From positions 4,588,001 to 4,652,000 of the forward strand of contig JAYJMM010000123.1 of NCBI GenBank assembly GCA_037349105.1: DNA of 64,000 bases, read 5' to 3'. A program made the translations under genes and the position numbers. The notes under the pieces were generated by a model. It was not told the origin of the DNA and did not search any database. It worked only from the letters and a program-made list of their open reading frames with translations. Below are positions 23,201 through 38,200 of the stretch, piece by piece. The stretch's first letter is position 1. Every line of letters begins with the position of its first letter. The DNA is from Limnomonas spitsbergensis (taxonomy: Eukaryota; Chlorophyta; Chlorophyceae; Chlamydomonadales).

Positions 23201-26200
23201 GGCAACCCTACAACGATGTTGTAGGTAACACTAAAACAAGGGTTAAGGGTTTAGGCCACCCTACAACGCGGGTTAAGAGTTTAGGCAACCCTAAATCCTA
23301 CCCCCCTAACAAATAAAATATTCTGCTGAGCGGACCGCACGCACCTCTTCCAGTGGCGGGTACAAAGCCTTGGCTGTTTGCCCGCCGTCAGCTGCGCCCT
23401 TCAGCTGCTGCTGCTTGCTCCTCTTGGGCTTTGAAGCCACCCCATTCTTGCCGCCTCGGAGAGGCGAGTGTGAAAAGGGCGACGCGTCTTCGTCCTCCTT
23501 GTCGTCATCTGAACACACACAGAAGCATTCATACTCTGGACGTGGTGTGAAACCTTCCACTGAGCAACATTGGATTTTTAATGACCATGCAGGGTTGGCC
23601 TTTGAAGTCTTTGCTTTGCAGATTAAGATAAGAACCGGCATTCTTTCTTGCGTTGGCTGCAGCATGTGTTGCTTCTGAAGCCCCGTGCCACAATGTCTGT
23701 CTAAGCAATTTAGCAACCCTCCCCCCCCGCCACCGCACACACATTTGTTCTTGTGTTATTCAGCGACACCTTTTAAGGGAGCAACAGCTGCAGCAGCCGT
23801 GTCTCGCTTCAGAAGCCCCGCGCCGCAGTCATCTAATGAGCGATTTGGACGCCCCCCCCCCAACACCCCATACTTTAAGGGAGCAACAGCTGCAGCTGCA
23901 GCGATTTGGACGCCCCCCCCCCCCCCACACACACACCCCAATTTTTTCGTTGTTTGCAGCAACATCTTTTATGGAGCAACAGCTGCAGCAGCTGTGTTGC
24001 TTCTGGATCGATGCCTCATTACCTCTTTCAAGCGATCTGACCCCTACCCCCCCGCCACCACACACCCACACACTTCCTGTTGCTTGCAGCAACACCTTTC
24101 ATGAAGGAATAGCGGCAACACACGTTATTTCTGATGCGATGCGTCTCCATCTTCATCTTAGCGATTTGAACGCCCCCTCCCCCCCCCTACCCACCATACA
24201 TGTGTTCTAGTATTTTGCAGCAAAACCTTTTCAGGAGCAACAGCTGTTTCCTTCCAAATCATTGCAAGCATCTACATTTAAGCGTTCTGAACGCCCCCCC
24301 TCCCTCCCGCTAAACACTGAAACGTTTATTCGTATTCAGCTTTCACAAAGCAACAGCTGCGATAGGTGCCGCTTGAGGGCGTCGCATCATTTCATTTTTC
24401 TTTATGATCTAAAGATCGCAGGGGTCATTAAAAATAGCAGGGAGATTCAGCCTCCAGTCAGCTCCCTCACGGGGCCTGGTGTTAGGAAGGCACCTTCGGC
24501 CGGTCAAGTTTGGGCCCCCCTCAGTTTTCCAATGATATTTGAAATGCATTGTTTGGTCACCAGGAGTAGCCATGCTCTGGGTGGAAACGCGCCGCGGGCG
24601 CCGGAATCCCCCCGATCCAAATTAATTTTGGTGTTTTCCATTACCACGCGAATGACTGAACCCCGGCTTCGCCAATTTAATTGTTTGGTCCACCGCTTTC
24701 ATCGCGACACATAACCACCAACAAAATACAACCCATCGATCCCTGGTCCCCGTCAGGGGTGGCTGCCCCAGTGCCTGGCCGCCCCCACCAAAGGAGGACC
24801 GGCACACACTACTTGCTCCTGCCGCAAGCTGGTTTGGAACAATTTCCATCCGCAACACACACCTGAAACGACCTTCCGCTTGCTCCTGCCACAAGCTGGT
24901 CCGCAACAATTTCCGTCCGCAGCACCCGCTGCAACACCCGCTGCAACACCCACCTAGGATGATCTCCCACTTGCCCTTGCTGCGAGATCGGTTGGCTCCT
25001 ATACCAGCTGCAACTCCGGCCGCAAAACCCACCTGAAACGACCTTCCGCTTCCCGCTTGCCCTTGACGCGAGCTGTGTTGCCACCTCAACCACCTGCAAT
25101 GCCGTTGCCATCTTTGCCACCCACCTGAAACGACCTTCCGCTTGCCCTTGCCACCCTTGCCATTGGCACCTTTACCAGGGGCAACACTCGCTGCAACACC
25201 AGCAGCAACTCCACCAGCGCCGGCACCGCGTCCACTACCAGCCGCGCCTCCCTTGAGGGTCTGCAGCAGCAGTAGCCAGTCAGCCAGTCAGTACTTGTTC
25301 CAGTACAGTAAACGCAACCACCGACAGCCTTTGGTGAAAGGACCAGGCAGAGCGAACCGGAGGGAGACCACCAACCAAAACTAAAAACAACATGAGCCGA
25401 CTGACAGGACAGAAATCGTGAGTCAGTTGTCGTGACCAGACACACAATGGTGACCTACTCAGTGCTGCGGCTGAAGTGGTGGCTTTCCTTAATCCACACC
25501 AGGGGATACACACCTCAGGGCATCTTTTCCTTTCCTGCGGGTATGTTCCTGGACCCATGCTATCTCCTTTGAGGGTACGCGTTCCTTGACTCGCCTGGCG
25601 TTGCATTGTGATGATGCAATCACCGGAACTTGTTTCCGTGTGGTATTCATACAAGATAAACGGCTGAAGGATAAAATGCTGAAGGAAGGCAATTGGAATC
25701 TACTGTAATGATACCTCTTATCATAATTATGTACCGTGAACAGGCAACTAAAACATTGAGCAGCTGCTTCATATTCAATTATGCTTTGTTTTAGTTTCAC
25801 AGTCATGCTGCCCTCGAGGGCCTGTCGCCATCAGCGCTTACTTTTCTAGCTACAAGCCTCGAGTTACCTTTGCCTAGGGACCTGGGCGCTCGGTTTTTTT
25901 CTTTCATACCTCCAGTGCTTTTTCCGGCTACAAGTCCAACTTGAGCAGGCCGCCCAGCATCCGCCAAATGCCCGATGAGGTCTTTAAGCTGGACCGGTCT
26001 GTGACTGGTGGCTGAGGTAGCAAGGCTGGCCACAGATGGGGCCTTACATGTAGCTGAGTAACTGAAAAGGAAAACTACTTATCTCACTGTTGTGACGGTC
26101 ATGGAGCCACTTAACTCCTAATCTAGGCCAGCGGCCGGAGTGTAAGCTGACATGTAGCAGAGTTACGGAAAAAAGACAACCCGGGAGGCCACCTGTGTGT

Positions 26201-29200
26201 GCCAGTGGGCACAACACCACTTCCATGAGGCACCCCCTGCCCAGCGGCCACCACGGCGCCGATGGGGGACTTAACCGGCACCTTGCTGCAACAGCAGGCC
26301 CTCTCAGCCACCGGCTGTGGTGTAGCTGAATCGAGGTGAATTGAAGTACCGGTAGCTGAATTGTAGCTGAAGTGACGTAGTGCTGAGGCATTGTGCGAGG
26401 GCGGACGAGTGCCGCTGCGAGCAAAGGGCACTCAAGCTGTACATGTCAAGATCATCGCTGAAGCATATCTCACACCTCCCTCCTGTGGATCACCCACACT
26501 TCCTCTCAAAGTGTGGATGTTTCACACACCCCACCGCAGTGTGGATCTCTCACACAGCGCCAAGCCGGTCAGTCATGACAAGACGTTGATACAGCTTGAA
26601 AGGCTCCACCCAGCAGCTTGCGCAAGATGTCCTAGTGGCAGTGCAGCTCGTACCAAGACCCGTTCCCTGTCAGTAAGCGTAACCCCTCGGAGGTAGTTGG
26701 GCGGAATTGGTTGTCCGTCCCGGGGTTTGGGGTTTATCCCATTGTTCTGATGGACTGTCTGGTTCAGGGTTTAAAACTTGGGGTCGAGGGTTGAAGGTTC
26801 ATCATGCTATTTCAAGGGTTGAGGATTCAGGGTTCAAGGTTGATTCCACTTGATTCTGATTGACTGTGTCTGGTTCAGGGCCCGTCAATCAGGAATTAGG
26901 GTAAACAAGTATTTTTCCCACCACTCACATCAACTGTATGGTTCAAGGTCCATAAGTAAAGGTGAATAATATGTTCCACCATACGCATTGACTGCTTAGT
27001 TCAGGGTTTATAAGAGAAGGTTCAGGGTTTATTCCACCAGTTGTATTCCACCGCTGCCGCCACACCTGTCCTCTGGACTGCACCTGCTCCTAGTTTAGGG
27101 TTCAGGATTTATTCCATCGCTGCCCCCACACCTCTCTTCTGGAATGCCGAGCTAAGAATTTATAACATAAAGTTCAGGGTTTATTCCATCGCTGCCCTCA
27201 CACCTGTCTTCTGGAATGCCGAGCTAAGAATTCATAACATAAAGTTCAGGGTTTATTCCATCACGGCCCCCACACCTCTCTTCTGGAATGCCTAGCTAAG
27301 AATTCATAACATAAAGTTCAGGGTTTATTCCATCGCTGCCCTTACACCTGTCTTCTGGACTGCCTAGCTTAACCATTGTAAAATAAGGTTCAGGGTTTAT
27401 TCCATCACGGCCCCCACACCTCTCTTCTGGAATGCCTAGCTAAGAATTCATAAAATAAGGTTCAGGGTTTATTCCATCGCTGCCCTTACACCTGTCTTCT
27501 GGACTGCCTAGCTTAACCATTGTAAAATAAGGTTCAGGGTTTATTCCATCACGGCCCCCACACCTCTCTTCTGGAATGCCTAGCTAAGAATTCATAAAAT
27601 AAGGTTCAGGGTTTATTCCATCGCTGCCCTTACACCTGTCTTCTGGAATGCCGAGCTTAACCATTGTAAAATAAGGTTCAGGGTTTATTCCATCACGGCC
27701 CCCACACCTCTCTTCTGGAATGCCTAGCTAAGAATTCATAAAATAAGGTTCAGGGTTTATTCCATCGCTGCCCTTACACCTGTCTTCTGGACTGCCTAGC
27801 TTAACCATTGTAAAATAAGGTTCAGGGTTTATTCCATCACGGCCCCCACACCTCTCTTCTGGACTGCCTAGCTAAGAATTCATAAAATAAGGTTCAGGGT
27901 TTATTCCATCGCTGCCCCCACACCTGTCCTCTGGACTGTGCCTGCTGCTGCTCTTGCACCATGTGGGCCAGGCGCTTGGACTGCACGGCTTCCCCCACTA
28001 GGTTGACCAGGTCTGCGCCGGTGCGCCCAGAAGAGGGGCTGACCTCGATGATATCCAGGCCCAGCTCCTGGGGCGGGCGATGTGTGGAGAGGAAGTGTGG
28101 TAAGGAGGTATGGAGGAAAAGTGTGGTTTGGAATAAGGTCCACGCCGGTGCGCCCAGAAGAGGGGCTGACTACGATGATATCCAGACCCAGCTTTTGGGG
28201 TGGGTGAAGTGTGTAGGTGAGATGTGGAGGGGAGGTGTGAAGGACACACGTGGAGGGAAAGTGTGGAGTGGAAAGAGGTGGGTGCCAGGGAAGTTGTAGG
28301 AGGGGCTGACCTCAATAATATCCAGGCCCAGATCCTGGGGCGGGGAAAGTGTGGAGGGTAGGTATGGAGGAAACAGGCAGAGGAAAGGTGTGAGAGGAAG
28401 GAGGGGAATGCAAATGCACTCAAACAAAAGGGGGTTAGGAGCGATGTGCGGATTGGGGGGTGACGGACAGCAAAGTGTGAACTAGGGGTGACGGAGAGCA
28501 AAGTGTCAATTGAGGGGTGACGGAAAGCAAAGTGTGGACAAGGGGTGACGGAATGCAAGGTGTGAATTTCGGGGTGATAGAGGATCCATCTGGTGGAAGC
28601 GTTGATGCAGCAAGAGAGCATGGCACCACAAAAAAGACCCGTAGTAAGGGTTTCGTCCCGGTTTAGGGTTTTGTCCCGCCCTCACTCTGGCCCCTTTACC
28701 TGGGCACATGCTACCACGGCCGCAGTCTTTCCGCACCCAGGTGGGCCTGAGAGGGCAATCGTGTTCTCTCCGCCCCGGGAGGACGCCTCCGAAGCGCCAC
28801 CCCGCCCACGTCCGCCGCCGCCTCCTGCGCGAGGGGACATGGAGACGGCGCCAGATCAAGTTCAAGATTTCAAAAAAAAAGGCCACCGGTGTGACAGCGT
28901 CGGGCAAGGCAGGTCGGAAGTGCGTTCCAACCCTGTCCTGGTTTTCAAACAAAGAAGGTTTATGGTAGTGCCGGTTAGGCGGTAACAGACAGTATCCACC
29001 TCACGAAAACAAGAAATGCAGAATCCCGCCCCTTCGACCCCCGTCGTGAACCTTGCCCCGCAGCCCAATGCCGAGTGGCCTGGCTGAGCTTCCAAAGATG
29101 CGCGACGGCTTTCAGTGGATCCAAACAGGCCATGCAAGGGCTGCCATTACTGCATGACAGCTTTTGTGATGTCCGACCCGACGCTTCCTTGCGTTGCCGT

Positions 29201-32200
29201 GGATTTGAACTGCCTTCCCTCCGGTGCCGGTTCATTATTTGTTCCAGGCTTGCCTCAGGGCCCAAATTTGACCCAACAGATTCTCTCTATTTGTGACTGA
29301 AACTGGCTTTGACAATCCAGTACCGTATGTTCGATAAATCCCTCGCAAAGTCAGTTTTTAGGGAAAGCAATTCGAATATACTGCATGCAACCAAAAGGTA
29401 GAATATTGCACCTCAATGGGGCGCGTGAGGACTGGGGTGAAAAAGTACTATATGGGCGGAGGCAGCTAACTTTGGCGCCAAGACCATCACAACATTGAGA
29501 TATGCAGTGTAGCCGTGTTCCTCTTTTCGTTACTCAGCTACATGTCAGCTACACTCCGGCCATTTTTGTGGCCAGCCTTGCAGCTTAGGCCACCAGTCAC
29601 AGTCCGGTCCAGCTTTGGTCTTAATCGGGCTTTCGGCGGTCGCTGGGCAGCCTGCCCTAGTTGGACTTGTAGCCGGGGGGGGGAAACTGGAGAAATGAAA
29701 ATAAAAACAATCGCCCAGGTCCCTAGGTAAAGGCAACTCCTGGCTGGGCCTACCTTGACTGCCTCAGGCCCCGTCCACGACCCATCCGAGTTGCTTGGCC
29801 CCTCTGCACTCCCGCGCATGCCCTCCACATCCCATCCACAAAACCAGGCCTGTCTCCATCCCCTGATATCCCCTCGTATCACGTCTCCCTCCACCCCATC
29901 CACGCCCCCTCCTCTTCCCCTCACATACCGATATCGTCCACCAGCCAGGTGTCCTCCGTATTGGCCCAGCTGGGCATGGAGCTGTCGTCAATGAAGTCGC
30001 CACCCTTTGCCTTTTCAGCTCCTGGGGGCACACCGTTTCAAATTCAAAAGTCAAACTCCGGATAGGCCCAGCTAGGCATGGAGCTGATGTCAATGAAGTC
30101 GCTACCCTTTGCCTTTTAAGCTCCTGGGGGCACACCGTTTCAAATTCAAAATTCAAATTCCCGAATTGGCCCAGCTGGCCATGGAGCTGTTGTCAATGAA
30201 GTCGCCACCCTTAGCCTTTTCAACTCCTGGGGGCACACCGTTTCAAATTCAAAATTCAAATTCCGAATTGGCCCAGCTGGCCATGGAGCTGTTGTCCATG
30301 AAGTCGCCACCCTTAGCCTTTTCAACTCCTGGGGGCACACCATTTCAAATTCAAAATTCAAATTCCGAATAGGCCCAGCTAGGAATGGAGCTGTCGGCAA
30401 TGAAGTCGCCACCCTTTGCCTTTTCAGCTCCTGGGAACACACCATTTCAAACTCAAATTTCAAATTATGAAGTGGCCCAGCTGGGCATGGAGCTGTTGTC
30501 AATGAAGTCGCCACCCTTTGCCTTTTCAGCTCCTGGGAACACACCATTTCAAACTCAAATTTCAAATTATGAAGTGGCCCAGCTGGGCATGGAGCTGTTG
30601 TCAATGAAGTCGCCACCCTTTGCCTTTTCAACTCCTGGGGGCACACCGTATCAAACTCAAAATTCAAAATCCGAATTGGCCCAGCTAGGCATGGAGCTGT
30701 TGTCAATGAATTCGCCACCCTTGTCTTTTCAACTCCTGAGGGCACACCGTTTCAAATTCAACACCTGGGAAAACATACTTGCCACACACCGGTACCGGTC
30801 ATCATTTCAAAAATCCGAATGAGCCCAGCTGGGCATGTACACCTGAAGACATATGCCCCTTCCGCGCCCTTTTTCCCTTGCCCTCATTCCCGCTGAATAG
30901 TTTGAGGAAGCTCTGCCTGTGCTTCTAATGCCCACTATTTTCCCACTCATTGCTCACCGTCTGTGCCGTTGCCCCGCATGGGGTCCTGCCATGCCTCCAG
31001 CCAGCTGCGCAGGCGCTGCACGCTGTCTGCATTCCCGCAGACGTCCACAGCCCGAGTCGGCTGGTATTTGTGAGCCCAGGCTAATCCTTGCTGCACCTGT
31101 TGTTGCGGTAGTTGTTGTTGCTGCTGCCCCTGCTGCATCTGCTTCTGCTGCAGCACTTTGATGGCACCGAGGTCTCCTGCCCCCTGCTGCTGTTGCTGCT
31201 GTGCCTTGCCCCCCGATGCACTGCTGGCTCGCAGTGCCGCCAGCTGGTTCTGGAGCTGCAAGTAGGTGTCGTCCGGGGTTACTAGGTCCATCAGCTGCAG
31301 CAGGGAGTCCAGGGACGGGCGGGGGGATGAAGCGCATGGTGTGGGGGACGGGAGGGGAGATTGCACATCTTGGGGCAGGGTGGGAGACGTGCATGTGTCG
31401 GGGAGGGGGGGGGGGGGAAAGGGAGCTATCTAGCTTTGGAGTTGTGAGTAGATGTAGCCCGGGGTAACCAGGTCCATCAACCGCGGCGGTGATGGGCAGG
31501 GATGAAGCGGATATGAGGGCAGGGATCATGTTAAAAGGGCGGGAGAGGTACACATCTTGTGGATGGGGCGGGAAGGGAGCAAGTGTTGGGTCAAGGATGC
31601 AAATTTCGAGAGGAAGGAAAGACCCATGCTGCGCTGCTTCCTTAACTCTCACGTCTCCCACCGGGCCTAGCATTCTTGGTTTCCTTAGGAAGGGCATCTA
31701 AGGGCAAAGGCCTTGGGTCAAGGACGAAAAATATACTAGTCATCAATTGCCAACGCGAGATTTCAGCCAGAAATTAAGAGTCTTGGTCAAAGTTTGCCCT
31801 GAGGGCAGGCATTAAAATAAAAACATGCTTTCGTACCGGAGGGAGTGCAAATCAAATCTACGGTACGGTATACCGGTAATGGAAAAAAAATCCAGGAATT
31901 TTCCTCTCGTGTTAAAAGAGCATTGAATTACACAAGATCACACCCAGTTTCAAACTTGCAATGATTCTTTTGCATTAATAATCGGGGCCAGATTTTAGTA
32001 GAACTTATCACTACCGTCTAATCAGTCAGAATCCTTTGTATTCTGAGTTCGTTTTCGCCTGTAAGCTTGCTAACTACCCGATCGCGTTATTCGTTTTATT
32101 GGTTCGTTTTCTGATTGGAAGCTGGAATTTGTTAACGACCACTGGTTCGTTTTTGCTCCAAAACCACTCGAATTAGCAAAAACAGATTCGTTTTCACCCC

Positions 32201-35200
32201 AAGACCGCTTAAAGATACTCTCGACGTCCGGACTGTCACCGAGATCGATATGTGCTATTGCGACGTCAGCTGTGGCTACTGCTGCTACTGCTCCTGGTCG
32301 ATTCACTGCCTCAACATAAGGCGAATTTGCTGTCCGATGAGGTGTTGCAGGTGCCATTACACATCTTTCCTTTGCTCTAGAAAATGTCTCAAATGTCCCT
32401 CAAATGTCCCAGAACTTATCTGCCATTCCTATCGGCAGTATTTTGATGAGTCCATCAGTGATTATCTCCCGCTGGACCTCATTCATCCCACTGCTCGCAG
32501 TCAGAGTCTGCCACAAACCTCTTGCACCCCACTACCTTCAGTCAGAATTAGCCATACCTCCATGCACCCTCCCCTCGATCCTCCCACTGACCCAAGACCA
32601 ACCTCAACGCTCTCAGCCACGGTTAAACCTCCCCTCTCCCTAACCCCGCTGATCTCAATACTCTCAGAGTGAGGGGCGAAGCTACTCCCCTACTTGTGAC
32701 TTCAACCATGAATCCTAACCTCAAAGCATACCGTAGCCACTGATGATCATTTGGTCACCCTCCATTCCCCTTGATTTGATCACCCTCCTGTCGACATTTC
32801 AAAAGACGTAATCAATTAAGCCTTCAAGATTTAATCAATTAAGCCTTAAGACCGACCTCCATGTTCTCGGTCATGGGCGGAAGAGCCTCGGCAGCAATCT
32901 GGAGCGCCAGCTGCCGCAGCAGTAGATTGCCTCCCTGGGGGCAGAGCAGTGGCGCAGCAGGATCTAGCAGATCTAGAAAAGGCACTTAACCCCTCTGAAC
33001 AGATCTAAGTGGGGTTCTTCACAAGCAGTACAGGTGAGCAACATGATCTATCAGATCTAAGTGGGGTACTTCACTGGCAGTACAGGTGAGCAAGATGATC
33101 TATCAGATCTAAGTGGGCTACTTCACTGGCAGTACAGGTGAGCAAGATGATCTATCAGATCTAAGTGGGCTACTTCACTGGCAGTACAGGTGAGAAAGAT
33201 GATCTATCTGATCTAAGTGGGCTACTTCACTGGCAGTACAGGTGAGCAAGATGATCTATCTGATCTAAGTGGGCTACTTCACTGGCAGTACAGGTGAGCA
33301 ACATGATCTATCAGATCTAAGTGGGGTACTTCACTGGCAGTACAGGTGAGCAAGATGATCTACCTGATCTAAGTGGGGTACTTCACTAGCAGCACAGGTG
33401 AGCAACAGGATCTATCAGATCTTCATGGGCTACTTCACTGGCAGTACAGGGGATCAACATGATCTATCTGATCTAAGTGGGGTGCTTCACTAGCAGCACA
33501 GGGCTCAACATTACTAACAGATATAAAGGAGGCTTTGTATCAGCAAGACTAGAGTGCATCAGGATCTAGCAGACATAGAGGAGGCCTTTACCAGAGGACA
33601 GCGGTACGGGGGAGCAGCAAGATCTAGCATATCTAGAGGATGCTGCTTCCCAGCAGTACAGAAGCGCAACAGGGTGTAGCAGATATGGAGGAGGCTCTTC
33701 ACGAGCAGTGCAGGGGCGCAACAGGATCCAGCAGATCTGTAGGAGGCTTTTTCCGAGCGGTACAGGTGCGCAACAGCATCCAGCAGATCTAGAGGGGCCC
33801 CTTAGGATTACACGTTTTAGTACAGGGTACAGCATAGGGAGCATGGAGATGGTACAGTGCACACCCACTGCATAAGCAGGCACCGATGTATACGTGCATG
33901 TGAACAAGCACGTCACCTGAGCCTCGCTGTCATGAAGCCCTGCTGAGATTTTTTTTTAGACCGAGAAAAAGAGAGGACATGAAAAAACAGCGGAGATGTA
34001 ACGCAGGAATAATGCAAGAGAGCGTACATGTACAACAGGATATCACAAGACAGCGTACTGCCTGTACGGGATAACGCATCAGCATTTAAACATGCACGTG
34101 ATCAGCATTTACACATGCACGTGGTGAAGTAGCTCACAACCATTGCATTGTTAGGATCAAGCGGGGGAGCCCCATCGTCACCCACCATATCTGCAAGCTG
34201 TCCAGCCGCAGGCCCTCCCGAAGGCACCGCCACGGCCGAAAAATACCCAACCTCGGTCCCCATGGCGGAAGCAGGAGCAGCCGCCGCCTTGGTCCCCACT
34301 ACGGGTGGAAGAGGAGGGCGCGCTGCTGCTGACATCAGCGGCCAGAAGCGGGAAGAGGCCAGCAGGGGAGCGGCCCGTGCCTCGGCCGCCTCCCGCTCGG
34401 CCAAGATGCACGACGAGAGCCTCGCGAGACACGGACCCACGGCGTCTGACGTGCGCGGCACCCTGATGGCTACACCAGCGCTGGATGCCCCTGACGAGGC
34501 ACCGACGCATGCACTGGACATGCCTGCCCATGTGGCGGCCACCGATACGCCTGTACATCTCGCTTCTGCGTCTGAAGCGCCTGCGCCTGCAGAAGCGCCT
34601 GACATGCCAGCTTCTGCATCTGCTGTTGCTGCAGCTGCTACAACTATTGCTCCTGTTGCTTCTGCTGTTGTGGCTATGAAGGCTACTCCTGTTGCTTCTG
34701 CTGTTGCTTCTGCTGGTTCTGCTGCTGCAGTGATGAGTCTCGCCAGCAAGTCGTCCTCCAGCCCTCGATCCTCAGCCTCCTCCACCCCACCCCTCCTCCA
34801 CACCTCCTCCGCGCCCTCCCCACACCTCCTCCACACCTGCACCTCCACGCGGGCAGCTCCCCCGTCCGATCGACGAGTCCTGCGCCGCGTGACCACGTCC
34901 CGACAGCGCGTGACAAACCACCGGGAGGCAGCGGGGCCCCCACTGCCCTCCGGGAGCTGCTGGACGTGCACGGGGACCAGCATCGGACCTAGGGCCTGCC
35001 GCACCCAGCTCCCGACTTCTACGCGCAACGCGGCGCCGTGTGGGGCGGCGGCGCCAGCCGCCGCCGCCGCCGGCTTGGCCTTGCGGGCAACAAAAAATGG
35101 GTTGACGGGACGGTTCCCGGGGGGCGCGGCCAGAGCCAGGCCGGGGGCCAGGGGCAGGCTCGGGACGTATGCAGCGGCCGCGCTGCCGTGAGGCCCGGTG

Positions 35201-38200
35201 GCGGCAGAAGGACCCGCGGGCTCAGCAGCGCCTGCTGGCCTCAGCTTGCCTGCTGCTGCGGGTGCTGCTTGGGCAGCCTGCGCCACTGCTGCAATCGCTG
35301 CAGCTACCTCTAGCTCCTCTTCGCGCTGCTGCTTCTTCCTCACCTGGTGAAGCAGGTGGGGGACAGTCCGGTACTTGTTCGAGCGCGCACTAAAACGTCA
35401 GGCCACTGCACCGCCACCAGTCACAGCGGATGGGGACCAAACCTTGACCGGTCTTCGGTTCATGTCCCAAGCAGCAGGGCTTGCAGAACCAGGCTCCCCG
35501 GGCAGACTGCGGTGATGTAGCTGAATTGTAGCAGGGCACACATAAACATCAACAACTGGTGCTTGTTTAAGTTTTCGTTTGTAGTCTCCCTTGTGTCTCA
35601 TGTTACCGGTGTGCAGCAGGGGCATTGCAGAGCTAGCATCCCTCAACGAACTGAGGCTTTTCCCGAATTGCCTTAGGGCTTCGTCTCGCTTAATTGAAAA
35701 AGCAAAGAGACCACATTCAAAAAAACTTGGTTTGTAACAGCTACCAGTACCTTTAAAAGAGCTGCCTTATAATACTAGATGCTTGGCCAAAACAGTCACA
35801 CACACACACATTCGCACACACTCACACATACCTCCTCCTTCTGAATCTGCTTCATCTCAGCTACAGGCAGGAACATGGCGCACATGCCCCCTAACACCGC
35901 ACAGGGGACCAAACAGCAACCGCACACCCTCACACACGCTGGCACATACCTCCTCCTGCTGCAGCCGCTTCCTTTCAGCTGCCGGCAGGAACATGGCGCA
36001 CATGCCCCCCTGGGATCGCACAGGGGGCCAAGCAGCGCCCGCGCCACCCGCAGCAATGCTTGCGGCCGAAGAAATGGCAGCGCCCACACCACCATTAGCA
36101 ATGCCGGCCATAGCCTGCGGCCGGTCCCTGCCGCGAACCCGCTTCGAAAGCTCCGGGCCGGGGCCCGGCGAGCTCAGGTCAACGAGGGCTGGAACGGTTC
36201 CTGGTCCTGGGGGAGGAGATGACGTGACATCAAAAACCTCGGCAGAGGCAGGCAGCGCCGCCGCCGCCGCCGCTCCGGACCGCTTCCGACGCCGCTTCTC
36301 CCCCGGCGGGTCCACGGCCACGTGAGGTCGCCCTGGCCGCAGTGGCAGCGGCAAACTACCGCAAGGCACCTCGGCTATGTTAGTCCCGGCACCAAGCTGG
36401 GCGGCGGCAGCGGCATCTCCTGTAGGAGTTGAGCTGCCAGGTGCGTCCGCGACTACTGCTGCTGATCCTGCGGCTTCCGCGGGCTGGCCGCTTCGTCTGC
36501 TGCGCTTTGGGGGTGCAGATCGGCCTGATCCAGCCCCGGCTGGAAGACTTGGATCCGGATCGGCAGCCTCGGCAGGCCCGGAGTCCGGCAGCGCCGGGCC
36601 TGCCTGATCCTGGTACGGCGTGCTTGGATCCGAAACCTGCAAAGGATCCACCTTAGGGCAAGACAGACGGCTTAGCCTCTTCTTCTTCTGAGGCAGAGGC
36701 ATATCTGCCGGCGCCGCGGGGTCCGAACCTTGCTGTGTGGCCGGCTGGGTTTGCTCACCGGCGGCTCCCGGGCCATGAGCGTACGCTGCAACGGCCGCCT
36801 GAGTGACAATGCCGGTGCCATCAGCATCAAGTACCGGACCACCTGTCGCAACGCCCGATGCGACATCTGCAGCAACACCCGCAGCAACATCTGGAGCGCC
36901 GGCGGTCGGTGCGCCCGCCGCTGGGCCGGCTCGGGCCCCGCTCTTCATGGCAGCGATGATCTTGGCACCGTACGCAAGCGCGGCGGGTGCAGTCCGTCCT
37001 GCGACACGCGGTTCGCTTTTCCTTAGCCTCCGCCCGCTACCTGTCACTGCAGCCGCCGTGGCAGCAGCCTCCCCCAAACCCACAGGGGGGACTGCGGCTC
37101 CACCGCTGCACTCAGCAGCCCGGGCCACAACAGATGCCGCAGCCTCTTCGCGCAACGCTCCGACGGCTGCAGCGCCGGCAGGCACTGTTGCCCCAACCAC
37201 CGCGCCTGCCTCTGTGCCTGTTAAGCCTGCCTCCCCGGCCGCTGCGTCTGCTTCTGAGCACCCACTACGGCCGACCACCGCTACAGGCTCCACCGAAACC
37301 TCAACGACGCCGCCATCAGCCGCCGTCACGCCTTCTATGATAGGCACGCCACCACCAGCCTGCTTCTGCTGCTGCTCTTCCTGCCGCCGTTGCTGCCGCC
37401 TTAGCTTCAGCTGCTGTCGCTTCTGCTGCCTCTGCCACTCTTGCTGCTCTTGCTGAGTCTGAGTCGAGGGTGATGCGACGGCGGGGTTGAGAGCTTCAGA
37501 TAAGATATCTTGAGGTGCCGCTACCAGGGGCTCCTCCACCATGGCTGCGGGAGCAGCTGAAGCAGCAGCAGCATGAGCAGTGCAAGCAGCCGTAGCAGAC
37601 GCTGTGGTAGCTGAAGCAACAGCAGCATAAACAGTACAAGCAGCCGTAGCAGACGCTGTGGCAGCTGGAGCAACCGTAGCATAAGCAGTACTAGCAGCAG
37701 TAGCAGAAGCTGTAGCAGAAGCTGTAGCAGCAGCAGAGGCAGCAGCAGCCGCGGTAGCAGCAGCAACAGCAGCAGCCTTGGCGGCCGCTCTTTGCGCCGC
37801 ACCTTCCACATCGGCCAGCGCCTCACGTCTCTTAGCCTAAAGTGTGGAAATGTGTATGTTAGGTGTTCAGGGTTCAGCCTTAGGGGAGGAGAAAATGTGT
37901 AAAAAAAGCAGCACTGCATCCAACAGAATCACGCATCCAACAGAATGACCCACCCATGGCCAGAGTCATCACCAATGTTCCCCTGCAGTGCTTCAGCAAC
38001 GTCATGGGCCATGGCCCGTGGCCCAGGGGCTGGGCTGCAGCATGCCATGCCGCTCGGGCCACAGGCCCTAGGCCGGTCACAGCTTCATCCGGCCTGGGCC
38101 TTCAATTCAATCAGATCCAGTGGAAGCAAACTAAGAACCACTCTTCCTCATCCCCATTGCGCTCCATGTTAAAAAGATGCTGTGATTGGGGGGCACATTG

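Noticed and set aside
32985..33560. CRISPR-like regular repeats
   Set aside because: Units are contiguous without unique spacers and the genome is eukaryotic; ordinary satellite.
34148..35191. Forward 347-codon frame
   Set aside because: Antisense of ELG1 exon D; Ala/Pro-rich shadow due to high GC.
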